Below, one piece after another: positions 47,733-55,328 of a stretch of DNA of 64,000 nucleotides. The stretch lies in the NCBI GenBank assembly GCA_030148805.1, contig JASBSS010000018.1, positions 124,001-188,000 of the forward strand, in the 5' to 3' direction. Numbering within the stretch: position 1 is the first letter of the stretch; every line of letters starts with the position of its first letter. A program made the position numbers and the translations under genes. This DNA is from Thiogranum sp. GTDB lineage: Bacteria > Pseudomonadota > Gammaproteobacteria > DSM-19610. The notes under the pieces were generated by a model, which saw only the letters and a program-made list of their open reading frames with translations, did no database searches and was not told the origin of the DNA.

Positions 47733-49073
47733 TCAAGCCGGGACGGCTATACCCTGCTCACGCATTCTCGCCAGTTTGTAGCGCAGCGTGCGCGGACTGA
47801 TGCCCAGGCGCTCGGCCGCGGCCTTGCGACTTCCCAGATCGCGCAGCGCGTCGAGAATCAATTCGAACTCGCGCGATTTCAAGCCGCCTTCGAGCCGCTC
47901 CTGCGGGGCGGCCGACTCCGCTTCGCGCTCCGTGTCCGGGACGGCGATCACGGGATCCTGTTCAAAACACAGATCCGCCGCCTCGATCTGCTCCCCGTTG
48001 AGCAGAATCAACGCCCGCTGGATTACATTGTCGAGTTCGCGCACGTTGCCCGGCCAGGCGTGGGACAGCATGAGCGCCTTGGCCTGCTCGGAAAAATGCG
48101 GCACCACCCGTCCGTCAGGGCAGTATTTGCGCAACAGGCGGTTGGCCAGAGGCAGGATATCGGCCTGGCGACGACGCAAGGGGTCCAGATGCAAGGGGAA
48201 CACGTTCAGGCGATAAAAAAGGTCTTCGCGGAAACGGCCGGCGGCCACCTCTTCGCGCATGCTGCGATTCGTGGTCGCCAGCACACGCACATCCAGGGGG
48301 ATGATATCCTTGCCGCCGAGCCGTTCGACTTCGCGCTCCTGCAGGACCCGCAGCAGTTTCGCCTGCAGGCCGAGATCCATCTCCGAAATCTCATCCAGCA
48401 GCAGGGTACCGCCCTGGGCTTGTTCGAATTTCCCCGCGCGGGCCTGATAAGCGCCGGTGAAGGCCCCCTTTTCATACCCGAACAGCGAGGCCTCGAGCAT
48501 GTTCTCGGGAATCGCGGCGCAGTTGATGGCCACGAACGGCCCGTTCGCACGGCCCGAGTGCCGGTGGATCATCTGCGCGAACACCTCCTTGCCGACGCCG
48601 GACTCGCCGCTGATCATGACGGTGGCGTCGGTGGCGGCCACCCGGCGGGCCAGACTCACCAGCTTGCGCGTGGCGGGGTCCTCAGCAACCAGTAGTTGTT
48701 CGTCGTCGGATTGGGGCAGGTACAGGCGGATCATGTTCGCCAGCACTTCGGCTTCAAACGGTTTGACCAAATAATCGGCGGCGCCGGCGCGCATCGCATC
48801 GACGGCTTTTTCAATCGTGCCATAGGCGGTCATCAGGACCACGGGCAATTCAGGCACGGCGGCTTTGAGCTTTTGCAACAGCTCGTAGCCGTCCCCGCCC
48901 GCCATCTGCACGTCACTGACGACCAGATCATAAGCGCTGCGTTCGACCAGTTGCAGCGCCTGAGATCCGTTTTCGGCGGCCTCCACCCCAAACCCCGCAA
49001 GTTCGACCGTCGCGCACAGCGCTTGGCGCAGGTCGGCATCATCTTCGACAATAAGCACAGTCGGTTGACTCAT
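47733..49073 (-). CDS. fleR: Sigma54-dependent response regulator FleR (FlrC)
   Basis: FleR activates RpoN-dependent middle flagellar genes after phosphorylation by FleS. The 446-residue product has a receiver domain with phospho-Asp in VVSDVQMAGGDG, an AAA+ domain with Walker A ISGESGVGKEVFAQMI, the sigma54-contact loop KGAFTGAYQARAGKF and LLLDEISEMDLGLQ, and a C-terminal Fis-type HTH (RKAAAERLGISPRTLRYKLARM). Start ATG 49073 shares a base with the fleS stop. Confidence 0.97.
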   Translation of the reverse strand: MSQPTVLIVEDDADLRQALCATVELAGFGVEAAENGSQALQLVERSAYDLVVSDVQMAGGDGYELLQKLKAAVPELPVVLMTAYGTIEKAVDAMRAGAADYLVKPFEAEVLANMIRLYLPQSDDEQLLVAEDPATRKLVSLARRVAATDATVMISGESGVGKEVFAQMIHRHSGRANGPFVAINCAAIPENMLEASLFGYEKGAFTGAYQARAGKFEQAQGGTLLLDEISEMDLGLQAKLLRVLQEREVERLGGKDIIPLDVRVLATTNRSMREEVAAGRFREDLFYRLNVFPLHLDPLRRRQADILPLANRLLRKYCPDGRVVPHFSEQAKALMLSHAWPGNVRELDNVIQRALILLNGEQIEAADLCFEQDPVIAVPDTEREAESAAPQERLEGGLKSREFELILDALRDLGSRKAAAERLGISPRTLRYKLARMREQGIAVPA

Positions 49074-50005
49074 CAAACACACCTCGAACTGGCAATCGCT
49101 GCCTTTTGTTGGTTCTTCAAACGCTCACTCGGGAGCTGCTGCGACGCCTGCAGGCGCGGCAGCCGGATAACGAAACGGGCACCACCCTGGCAGTCGGCAT
49201 CCAGCTCGATGTCACCCTGATGCGCGTCGATCACCGCGCGCACCACGGCCAACCCCAGGCCGGTACCGTTGCTGCGGGTGGTGAAAAACGGCTCGAAAAT
49301 TCGGTCTTGCAACTCAGGCGGGATTCCCGGTCCGTTGTCCTGCAGCGTCAACACCCAAACGTCCGCCTGTTGGTCGATCGTCCAGGTCAGTTGCGCGCCC
49401 GGGCCGCAGGCGTCCAGGGCGTTGCTGACCAGATTCCCCAGGACGCTGGCCAGCATCTGCGGCTCGGCCTGGAGCAGTGCGGCAGGCTCGCCGCCGATCA
49501 CCCGCCAGTCCGCGCGCGCGCTTTCCAGGCGCGGCAGCAGCGTCTGCCGGACTTGATCGAGCAGGCCTTTCAGCTCGATCTGTTCCTCGCCGCCCTGGCC
49601 GCCACGGGCGAACACCAACATGTCGTTGACCATGTGATCCAGGTGACGCAGACCCACCAGCAGACGATCCACGAAGCACGCGCGTTGCTGTGCGGGCAAT
49701 TCGGATTGTTTCAGCTGCGAGGCATAGAGCAGGGCCGTGGAGAGCGGGGTGCGCACCTGATGCGCCAGGCGGGCAGTCATCTCCCCCATGCTGGAGAGGC
49801 GACGGCGGCGTGAAGCTTCCTGTTGCAGGCCGCGGATTTCGTCAAGCAGTTGCTGGCGTTCGGCGCGCGCCGCGGCCAGTTCGCGGTTCAGACCCGAGAC
49901 CTGCTGCTGCAACGCGGTATAGGAGCCGGTGAGCTGCTGCGACACTTGATTGAACAGCGCAAAGGCGTCCTGCAATTGTTGTTTGCTGGCGGCGGCCTGA
50001 CTCAT
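49073..50005 (-). CDS. fleS: Sensor histidine kinase FleS (FlrB)
   Basis: FleS phosphorylates FleR. The 310-residue product has no membrane segment, so it is cytoplasmic. A coiled-coil/PAS-like N-terminus precedes the dimerisation box SSMGEMTARLAHQVRTPLST with the phospho-His. The kinase domain has NLVSNALDA (N box), LQDNGPGIPPELQDRIFEPFFTT-type G1/F boxes and GTGLGLAVVRAVI (G2). It has its own sigma54 promoter and is coupled to fleR. Confidence 0.95.
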   Translation of the reverse strand: MSQAAASKQQLQDAFALFNQVSQQLTGSYTALQQQVSGLNRELAAARAERQQLLDEIRGLQQEASRRRRLSSMGEMTARLAHQVRTPLSTALLYASQLKQSELPAQQRACFVDRLLVGLRHLDHMVNDMLVFARGGQGGEEQIELKGLLDQVRQTLLPRLESARADWRVIGGEPAALLQAEPQMLASVLGNLVSNALDACGPGAQLTWTIDQQADVWVLTLQDNGPGIPPELQDRIFEPFFTTRSNGTGLGLAVVRAVIDAHQGDIELDADCQGGARFVIRLPRLQASQQLPSERLKNQQKAAIASSRCV

Positions 50006-50058
50006 GGACCGGCTTACTCCTGCTTCGGTTACGGGGCGTTGACGCCCACAGCAACTTA

Positions 50059-50074
50059 AGCAAGGAGCATGCCT
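50059..50074 (-). promoter_or_regulatory. Sigma54 promoter of fleSR
   Basis: On the minus strand the site reads AGGCAT-GCTCC-TTGCT, with GG and GC ten bases apart. Transcription would start near 50047 and give a leader of about 42 nt, in which a GGGCG-TCAA-CGCCC hairpin can form. This fits the known FleQ/RpoN control of fleSR in Pseudomonas. Confidence 0.78.
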
Positions 50075-50128
50075 GGAGAGATATTAGTTTTTAATTCAGT
50101 CAGTTGGAGAACGGAAGGCGGACAGGCG

Positions 50129-51577
50129 TCAAACTCCCGTCGCGCTGTCGGAGCGCTGCAGGCCGTACTTGCGTAATTTTTCCACCAGCGTGGTGCGGCG
50201 CATCCCCAGACGCTTGGCGGCCTGGGCGACCACCCCGTTGGCGTCATCCAGGGCCTGCTTGATGAAACCGACCTCCAGATTGCTCAGGTGCTCCTTGAGA
50301 TCCAGACCGTCACGCGGCAACCGCGGCTCGGCATCGAGCTGGTACTGCATCGGCTGGGCGCTGCTCAGCAACTCTTCGCCAAAGCGCGGACCCTCGCCCG
50401 GCAGCGAATCGGACTGGAACTTGTCGGGCAGATCGCCGACGTCGACCACCCCGAAGGGGTACAGGATGGCCAGCCGTTCGATGAGGTTGGCCAGTTCACG
50501 CACATTTCCCGGCCAGTTGTATTCGCACAGCGCGAGAATGGCGCCCTGCGTCAGGCGGACGGAACCGCGCTTCTCGTGTTCGATACGACGAATCAATTCG
50601 TTGACCAACAGCGGGATATCCTCCACCCGGTCGCGCAGCGGAGGCATTTCGATAGGAAACACATTGAGCCGGTAGAACAGATCCTCGCGGAACTTCCCCA
50701 GGGTGATCGCTTCTTCGAGGTTGCGATGGGTGGCGGCGATGATACGCACATCCGCCTCGATACTCTTGTTGCTGCCTACCCGCTCGAAGGTTCGCTCCTG
50801 CAGGACACGCAGCAGCTTGACCTGCATGTTAAGGCTCATATCGCCGATTTCATCGAGAAACAAGGTGCCCTTCTCGGCCAACTCGAAACGGCCCTGGCGG
50901 GCGCTGATCGCGCCGGTGAAAGCGCCTTTTTCGTGCCCGAAGAGTTCCGACTCGAGCAAATCGCCGGGGATCGCACCGCAGTTGACCGGTACGAAGGCAT
51001 GGTCGCGGCGGTTCGAATAATAATGGAGATTGCGCGCCACGACTTCCTTGCCGGTGCCCGACTCACCGAGAATCAGCACGTTGGCCTCGGAATTGGCCAC
51101 CTGCTGGATCATTTTGCGCACCAGCTGGACTGCGCGGCTGGTGCCGACCAGACTGCGGAACAGATCGACCGGCCGCTGATGGCGGCCGTCCGAGCGGGTC
51201 TCGCGATAGACTTCCGCCTGGTGCAACGCACTGGTCAGCTGGGTGTAGTGCGCGGGCAGCTCCACCCGCCCAAGGATGCAGGACGCCGGCTCGATGGCCA
51301 CGGTAAGCTCTTTGTTTTTCTCGGAAAGCAGAAAAATCGGCAGATGTTCGTCGAGGTCGTGCACCTCTTTGAGCTGTTTTTGCAGGGCCTTGTCGTTGGT
51401 GCAGGAGCCCACCAACACCGCCAGGATTTCCTCGGCATCGTCAATGCTGGACTTCCAGTGCCCGCAGTCCGGCGTCAGGACCGGCTCGTAGTTGATGAAG
51501 CGCAAAACGGATTCCAACTCGCGGCCGCGATCAGGGTCGGCTTCGATAATAAGTACCTTAGGCTCGCTGATTGCCAC
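50129..51577 (-). CDS. fleQ: Master flagellar regulator FleQ (FlrA), sigma54 activator
   Basis: FleQ starts the flagellar cascade with RpoN. The 482-residue product begins at GTG 51577 with GGGGAG about seven bases upstream. The N-terminal receiver-like domain lacks a phospho-Asp (ILAVLVGSC at that position). LFRSLVG near residues 139-145 matches the LFRS motif linked to c-di-GMP binding in P. aeruginosa FleQ. The AAA+ domain has LGESGTGKEVVARNLHY, EKGAFTGAISARQGRF and LFLDEIGDMSLN. The C-terminal HTH is AAKRLGMRRTTLVEKLRKYGL. A sigma70 promoter with a palindrome lies upstream. Confidence 0.96.
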   Translation of the reverse strand: MAISEPKVLIIEADPDRGRELESVLRFINYEPVLTPDCGHWKSSIDDAEEILAVLVGSCTNDKALQKQLKEVHDLDEHLPIFLLSEKNKELTVAIEPASCILGRVELPAHYTQLTSALHQAEVYRETRSDGRHQRPVDLFRSLVGTSRAVQLVRKMIQQVANSEANVLILGESGTGKEVVARNLHYYSNRRDHAFVPVNCGAIPGDLLESELFGHEKGAFTGAISARQGRFELAEKGTLFLDEIGDMSLNMQVKLLRVLQERTFERVGSNKSIEADVRIIAATHRNLEEAITLGKFREDLFYRLNVFPIEMPPLRDRVEDIPLLVNELIRRIEHEKRGSVRLTQGAILALCEYNWPGNVRELANLIERLAILYPFGVVDVGDLPDKFQSDSLPGEGPRFGEELLSSAQPMQYQLDAEPRLPRDGLDLKEHLSNLEVGFIKQALDDANGVVAQAAKRLGMRRTTLVEKLRKYGLQRSDSATGV

Positions 51578-51643
51578 CTGACTGTCTCCCCTCGGTTTTT
51601 GCTATGGTCGGTTCACGGGGCGGTACTTGCCTGAACCGGGCTC

Positions 51644-51666
51644 GAGTGTTTAACAGTTAAGCACTC
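51644..51666. promoter_or_regulatory. 23-bp near-perfect palindrome over the fleQ -10
   Basis: The half-sites GAGTGTTTAAC and GTTAAGCACTC flank one central A and pair at 10 of 11 positions. The right half contains the fleQ -10 hexamer, so a bound protein would block initiation. The size and symmetry fit a dimeric HTH repressor. Confidence 0.5.
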
Positions 51667-51683
51667 TTCAGCGGGATTGTCAA
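51655..51683 (-). promoter_or_regulatory. Sigma70 promoter of fleQ
   Basis: On the minus strand a perfect TTGACA (51678-51683) and TTAACT (51655-51660) are separated by 17 bases. The start would be near 51648, giving a leader of about 70 nt. That leader holds an inverted repeat CGGTTCA/TGAACCG (51609-51615 and 51632-51638). Confidence 0.75.
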
Positions 51684-51693
51684 AATATTGTCA
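51676..51693. repeat. Direct repeat ATTGTCA with 11-bp period at the fleQ -35
   Basis: ATTGTCA occurs at 51676-51682 and 51687-51693, one helical turn apart. The first copy includes the complement of the fleQ -35 box. It could be a regulator site or a duplicated -35. The other bases of this 300-base gap, 51694-51868, show nothing I can name. Confidence 0.35.
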
Positions 51694-51868
51694 TCGCGCC
51701 CACGAATGCCGGGCTGGGAGATACCCGACTGATTCAACATAAAATATTCCCGTTGAAGGCGAGTGTTCGGCGCTCCCGTCAGTGGCCTGGCGGGCAAGAA
51801 GCGGTGGCTGGGAACGCCGGATCGGACCGGCTCAGATTCCTCGACGAGCCCAATCGCCAGAAGAACCC

Positions 51869-51888
51869 GCGCCCCTTCTATGGGGCGC
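51869..51888 (-). terminator. Hairpin at the end of fliT
   Basis: The 7-bp arms GCGCCCC and GGGGCGC close a 6-base loop that includes the fliT stop codon. In the transcribed direction it is followed by GGGTTCTTCT, only a weak U-run, so termination may be partial. It separates fliDST from fleQ. Confidence 0.5.
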
Positions 51889-52195
51889 AGGTGGCGTAGG
51901 CAAGATGGGCTGCCGCGCCTTTTTTATTCTGTTGCAGTTCCGCCCCCAAAGCATCTCGGTGCGACCGACCCAATTCGGTAAGCTCCTGGTTCAGGCGCAG
52001 GATCAGTTGGATGAGCGCGGTTTCGGCCGCCGCGTGGCCGCCGCCGGCCGTATCCCGAAAGCAGTTCATCACCTGTTCACGCCGTTGCGCTTCAAGCTCG
52101 GCCACGCGCTCCCAACCGCCGCAACGCGCGTGCTCGAGCATTTGCCGGCTCAGGTCGACAATCTGGCCCAGATCCGCGCGCCGCTGGTCATTCAT
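51878..52195 (-). CDS. fliT: FliT-like flagellar export chaperone
   Basis: A helical protein of about 105 residues from ATG 52195 (MNDQRRADLGQIVDLSRQML); GTG 52204 is an alternative. It has the Trp-containing segment GGWERVAELEAQRREQV seen in FliT proteins, which bind FliD. It follows fliS by 15 bases in the fliD-fliS-fliT order. Sequence similarity in this family is weak, so the call leans on position. Confidence 0.78.
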   Translation of the reverse strand: MNDQRRADLGQIVDLSRQMLEHARCGGWERVAELEAQRREQVMNCFRDTAGGGHAAAETALIQLILRLNQELTELGRSHRDALGAELQQNKKGAAAHLAYATCAP

Positions 52196-52210
52196 CAGGC
52201 TCACCCCCGC

Positions 52211-52645
52211 TCAGGCCGCCGGCAGCCCGGTGCTGGCACCGCCGCTGGGACGCTCGGTACCGGCGATGGCATCCCAGGCTCCCTTGATCTGCCTTAACAG
52301 GTCGCTGACCTCGTCCAGGATCTTCACGTCGTTCTCCAGATTCGCCAACACCAGGCGACGCACCATGTAGTCATAGAGGTCGTCGAGATTCTGCGCGATC
52401 TCGCCACCCATATCCTTGTCCAGACTCAGTCGCAGGCCATCGATGATCGAGATCGCCCAGGTGATATGCTCGGCCTTCGGTCCCAGCCGCTGCTCCACCA
52501 TCAGGTTGCGGGCGATTTGAATTTTCTCCAACGCGCCGTCCATCAGCATCTGGATCAGGCGGTGGGGGCTCGCTCCCTCGATTTTGCTTTGCGCGTTCGC
52601 CTGTTGATATTGTTTTAATGCGGCCCGTGCTCCCGAATACGTCAT
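52211..52645 (-). CDS. fliS: Flagellin export chaperone FliS
   Basis: FliS binds the C-terminal helices of flagellin and prevents premature polymerisation. The 144-residue product has the family start ALKQYQQANAQSKIEGASPHRLIQMLMDGAL and the segment GGEIAQNLDDLYDYMVRRL. It follows fliD by about 61 bases, where a small CGCCGC-AGCA-GCGGCG hairpin lies. Confidence 0.96.
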   Translation of the reverse strand: MTYSGARAALKQYQQANAQSKIEGASPHRLIQMLMDGALEKIQIARNLMVEQRLGPKAEHITWAISIIDGLRLSLDKDMGGEIAQNLDDLYDYMVRRLVLANLENDVKILDEVSDLLRQIKGAWDAIAGTERPSGGASTGLPAA

Positions 52646-52706
52646 TGCTTTTTACTCCAGCCAAGATTGGCAATTCGTCCTAATTCGCCGCTGCTGCGGC
52701 GGCCCT

Positions 52707-54752
52707 TTAATTCCTGTTCGTCCTCGTGCTGCCGATCACCGGCAGCGAAGCCAGCTGATTGTTGAGGAAGTTGCTGGTCGACTGTAACTGACTGACCAGT
52801 ACATCCATGGCATTGAACTGTTTGCGGATGCGGTCTTCAAAGCTCGCCAGTCGCCGCGACAACGCCTCACGGTCGTTGTTGATTCTCTCGATACGCTGGT
52901 TCAACCCGTCTTTGACCGAGCTGAATATTCCGTCGGCGACCAGGACGCCGGAGAGAAAGTCATCCAGTTGAGCGGCGTACCCACGGGTGAAGTTCACCAG
53001 CCCGCGATCGCCCAGCGCACCGCCCTGGATCTCCAGCGCCAGTCCGGCCGCCGCGCCCGAGCCCTTGAGCGTCTGACCGGAGCCGATGCCTTCGACACCG
53101 CCGATGGTCCCTTTCACATCGACCCCGTCGCTCGACGTCGGCGTCGAACCAAACAGACCGGTGGCGGCGTTGCCACCGGTGACCGCCACCTTGGAGGCCG
53201 AGCCGAACCGGTTCGAGGTCACGCTCAACTCGCCGGCCGTCGCCGCCACGGTCACCGAGACCCCGTTGTCCTTGAAAGCGGTCGTGGCGTTGAGCTTCGA
53301 TTGCAGCTCCGCGACCAGCGCCGGGACCGTATAGGTGCCCGCCTGCAAGGTCACCGAACTCGTCACGCCGTCTACTGACAGGGACAGGCTGTCGTTGACC
53401 CCGGCAGTGATGGTCAGATTGGCGGCCACGCCTGCCTGCGCGACCAGCGCGCCCTGGGTGGCCAGCTGCGTGACGTTGAGCGCGTACTCGCCGGGTTGGG
53501 TACTGTCGTTGGAGCCGGTATAGCGGATCAGGGAATCGTTGACCTGACCAAAGGCGGCGAACATACCGGTGACCACGTCAGGATTGGTGTTGATGACCTC
53601 CTCGAGGCGGGTGTTGTCCAGCACCAGGGTGCCGTCGCCGGAGTTACGCGAAATCCCGATATCCGCGAGAATCGAGAAAGCGTCGGTGGCTCCCGCCACC
53701 GGCGTTGAAATCGTCCGGTTGAGCTGCGATTCCAGACTGCGCAATATGGAGTCGCCGTTGAGCGTGCCCGCCTGATTGGTGGCCGGATCGTAGGAAGATA
53801 GATCGTTGATGGTCCCCACCAGCGCATTGTACTTGCCGACGAAATCGCGGATGTTGCCGGCGATGACCGTGGCGTCGTTGGCCACGGTCAGCGTGGCGCT
53901 GCTGTTGCCCCCCTGCAGCAGGTTGACGGTCAAGCCGTCCAGCGTATTGCTCAGCTCGTTGCTCGGGCTGGTGATGTCGATGCCATTGACTTTCAGTACC
54001 GCGTCCTGGGCGGCGCTGGTTTCCACCAGATTGCTGGAGGTGCGATTGAAGCTGAACAACGACAAGCCTCCCACGGCGTCGTTGTTGTCGCCATCGTCGT
54101 CGGCCACCGTGATTTCCAGGCCGTTGGCCTTGCCGGTATCGTTGACGCTGAACGTCAGGCGGTAGTGGGTGCCGTCAAAAACCGTCGCGGCGGTGACCCC
54201 GATATCGGCCTGATTGATCGCGTCGCGAATGCCGGAAAGACTGCCGTCGGTGATCTTCACCGTTTTCGAAACCTTGTCCGGATTCGGTTCGAACGACGGG
54301 GTGGTGAAGGTATCCGTGGCGGCGTCGTAGTTGGTGACGCCGAACTTGAAGGTGATGCTGCCGGTGCCGACGACGTCGCTCAAAGACGTGAACTGCGCGC
54401 CGGGGAGCTGTGAATCGCTCACCAGGGTTTGCGCCTTCGCCAGTTGCGTGATATCCAGGTTGTAGCTGCCCGGTGCGGCGGCGCTGGTCGCTTTGGCGCT
54501 GACCACGCTGGGATCACTGGAGGTCGCCGACTTGTTCAGAAACGACGACGCGCTGGTCAGCGCGCCAAGGCTGGTCTTGAACGCATCGAAGGCCCCCTTC
54601 AAGGTGCCATAGGCGGTCAGTTTAGCCTGCGCCTCGGCCTCGCGCTTGTCCAGACGCTGCGTTGCGGGCTGCCCCTCGGCCGCCACCAGCTGACTTACCA
54701 GGCTGGTAATATCCAGGCCGGAGCCCAGGCCGGAAGCGGTAATGGTCGCCAT
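52707..54752 (-). CDS. fliD: Flagellar filament cap / hook-associated protein 2, FliD
   Basis: FliD caps the filament and helps flagellin fold at the tip. The 681-residue product is longer than the 450-480 residues common in enterics. The N-terminal domain has GLGSGLDITSLVSQLVAAEG. Insertions with flagellin-IN-like repeats fill the middle (ALNVTQLATQGALVAQAG and similar). The C-terminal coiled coil has DGLNQRIERINNDREALSRRLASFEDRIRKQF. It has a sigma54 promoter upstream and fliS/fliT downstream. Confidence 0.96.
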   Translation of the reverse strand: MATITASGLGSGLDITSLVSQLVAAEGQPATQRLDKREAEAQAKLTAYGTLKGAFDAFKTSLGALTSASSFLNKSATSSDPSVVSAKATSAAAPGSYNLDITQLAKAQTLVSDSQLPGAQFTSLSDVVGTGSITFKFGVTNYDAATDTFTTPSFEPNPDKVSKTVKITDGSLSGIRDAINQADIGVTAATVFDGTHYRLTFSVNDTGKANGLEITVADDDGDNNDAVGGLSLFSFNRTSSNLVETSAAQDAVLKVNGIDITSPSNELSNTLDGLTVNLLQGGNSSATLTVANDATVIAGNIRDFVGKYNALVGTINDLSSYDPATNQAGTLNGDSILRSLESQLNRTISTPVAGATDAFSILADIGISRNSGDGTLVLDNTRLEEVINTNPDVVTGMFAAFGQVNDSLIRYTGSNDSTQPGEYALNVTQLATQGALVAQAGVAANLTITAGVNDSLSLSVDGVTSSVTLQAGTYTVPALVAELQSKLNATTAFKDNGVSVTVAATAGELSVTSNRFGSASKVAVTGGNAATGLFGSTPTSSDGVDVKGTIGGVEGIGSGQTLKGSGAAAGLALEIQGGALGDRGLVNFTRGYAAQLDDFLSGVLVADGIFSSVKDGLNQRIERINNDREALSRRLASFEDRIRKQFNAMDVLVSQLQSTSNFLNNQLASLPVIGSTRTNRN

Positions 54753-54797
54753 GTAAATCCTCGTCGCTGCGTGATGGAACCTGTTTCTATGGCTTAA

Positions 54798-54813
54798 AGC
54801 AAATTCGGGGCCA
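54798..54813 (-). promoter_or_regulatory. Sigma54 promoter of fliDST
   Basis: On the minus strand TGGCCC-CGAAT-TTGCT has the GG and GC ten bases apart, with one mismatch to the -24 box. The start would be near 54787, about 35 nt before fliD. It lies in the 63-base gap after flaG. Confidence 0.72.
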
Positions 54814-54815
54814 GA

Positions 54816-55256
54816 CTAGATAGTCGCCTTCAACAACAACCCGTCGGTACTGTTGTCGCTGCTGCGAAGTTCTTCGAGGCGCCGTGCGCGGGCTATCACC
54901 TCTTCCGGCGGTAGCTGCCGGATGATTTCCTTAGTCTCTGAATCGACGACGGAAATAATGGTTGCCCCAAGATCCAGATCGACCCTGAACTGAAGGTCGC
55001 GCTGAAGATTCTGTACATAGGAATTAATATTGCTGACTGCTCGCTGCAATTCGCTATCCTCGTCCGCCTGGCCGGCGGGCGGCAATTTTTGCCCATTGAG
55101 TGAACCAACTTGCCCGTTGCGGTTGGCCGCTTTGTCGCCGAGAAGCGCGGGCACCGATGGCCGAGGCGAAGCGGGAGAAGAAGAGCCGGCCTGGGTGTTA
55201 ATACCTTCCTGGCCTCCCATCCCCGGGACAATCGCTAAGGATATATCGGTAGCCAT
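54816..55256 (-). CDS. flaG: FlaG family flagellar protein
   Basis: FlaG proteins influence filament length in several bacteria. The 146-residue product has a Ser/Pro-rich N-terminal half and a conserved C-terminal FlaG domain (AVSNINSYVQNLQRDLQFRVDLDLG, then ATIISVVDSETKEIIRQLPP). It lies between fliC and fliD. A terminator hairpin and a sigma54-like element lie just upstream. Confidence 0.93.
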   Translation of the reverse strand: MATDISLAIVPGMGGQEGINTQAGSSSPASPRPSVPALLGDKAANRNGQVGSLNGQKLPPAGQADEDSELQRAVSNINSYVQNLQRDLQFRVDLDLGATIISVVDSETKEIIRQLPPEEVIARARRLEELRSSDNSTDGLLLKATI

Positions 55257-55290
55257 GGCCTGTCGTACCTCAAAACCATTGGTTCGGAAT

Positions 55291-55314
55291 GCGCCCGGGG
55301 AACCCCCCGGGCGC
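55291..55314 (-). terminator. Strong hairpin terminator after fliC
   Basis: GCGCCCGGGG and CCCCGGGCGC form a perfect 10-bp stem with a 4-base loop, beginning 14 bases after the fliC stop codon. It is followed by ATTCC, a very short U-run. It probably sets the fliC transcript end while allowing some read-through to flaG. Confidence 0.75.
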
Positions 55315-55327
55315 TTCCGCTATGCCA
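55312..55327 (-). promoter_or_regulatory. Possible sigma54 promoter of flaG overlapping the fliC terminator
   Basis: On the minus strand TGGCAT-AGCGG-AAGCG has a good -24 box and GG/GC ten bases apart, but the -12 lacks the TT of TTGC. It starts right after the fliC stop and would initiate near 55300, inside the terminator stem. Confidence 0.35.
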
Positions 55328-55328
55328 C

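Noticed and set aside
47800-47818. A GG-N10-GC match inside the end of fleR, possible fliE promoter
   Set aside because: Both the -24 and -12 boxes otherwise match poorly (TGGGCA and TCCGC) and the site is within coding sequence.
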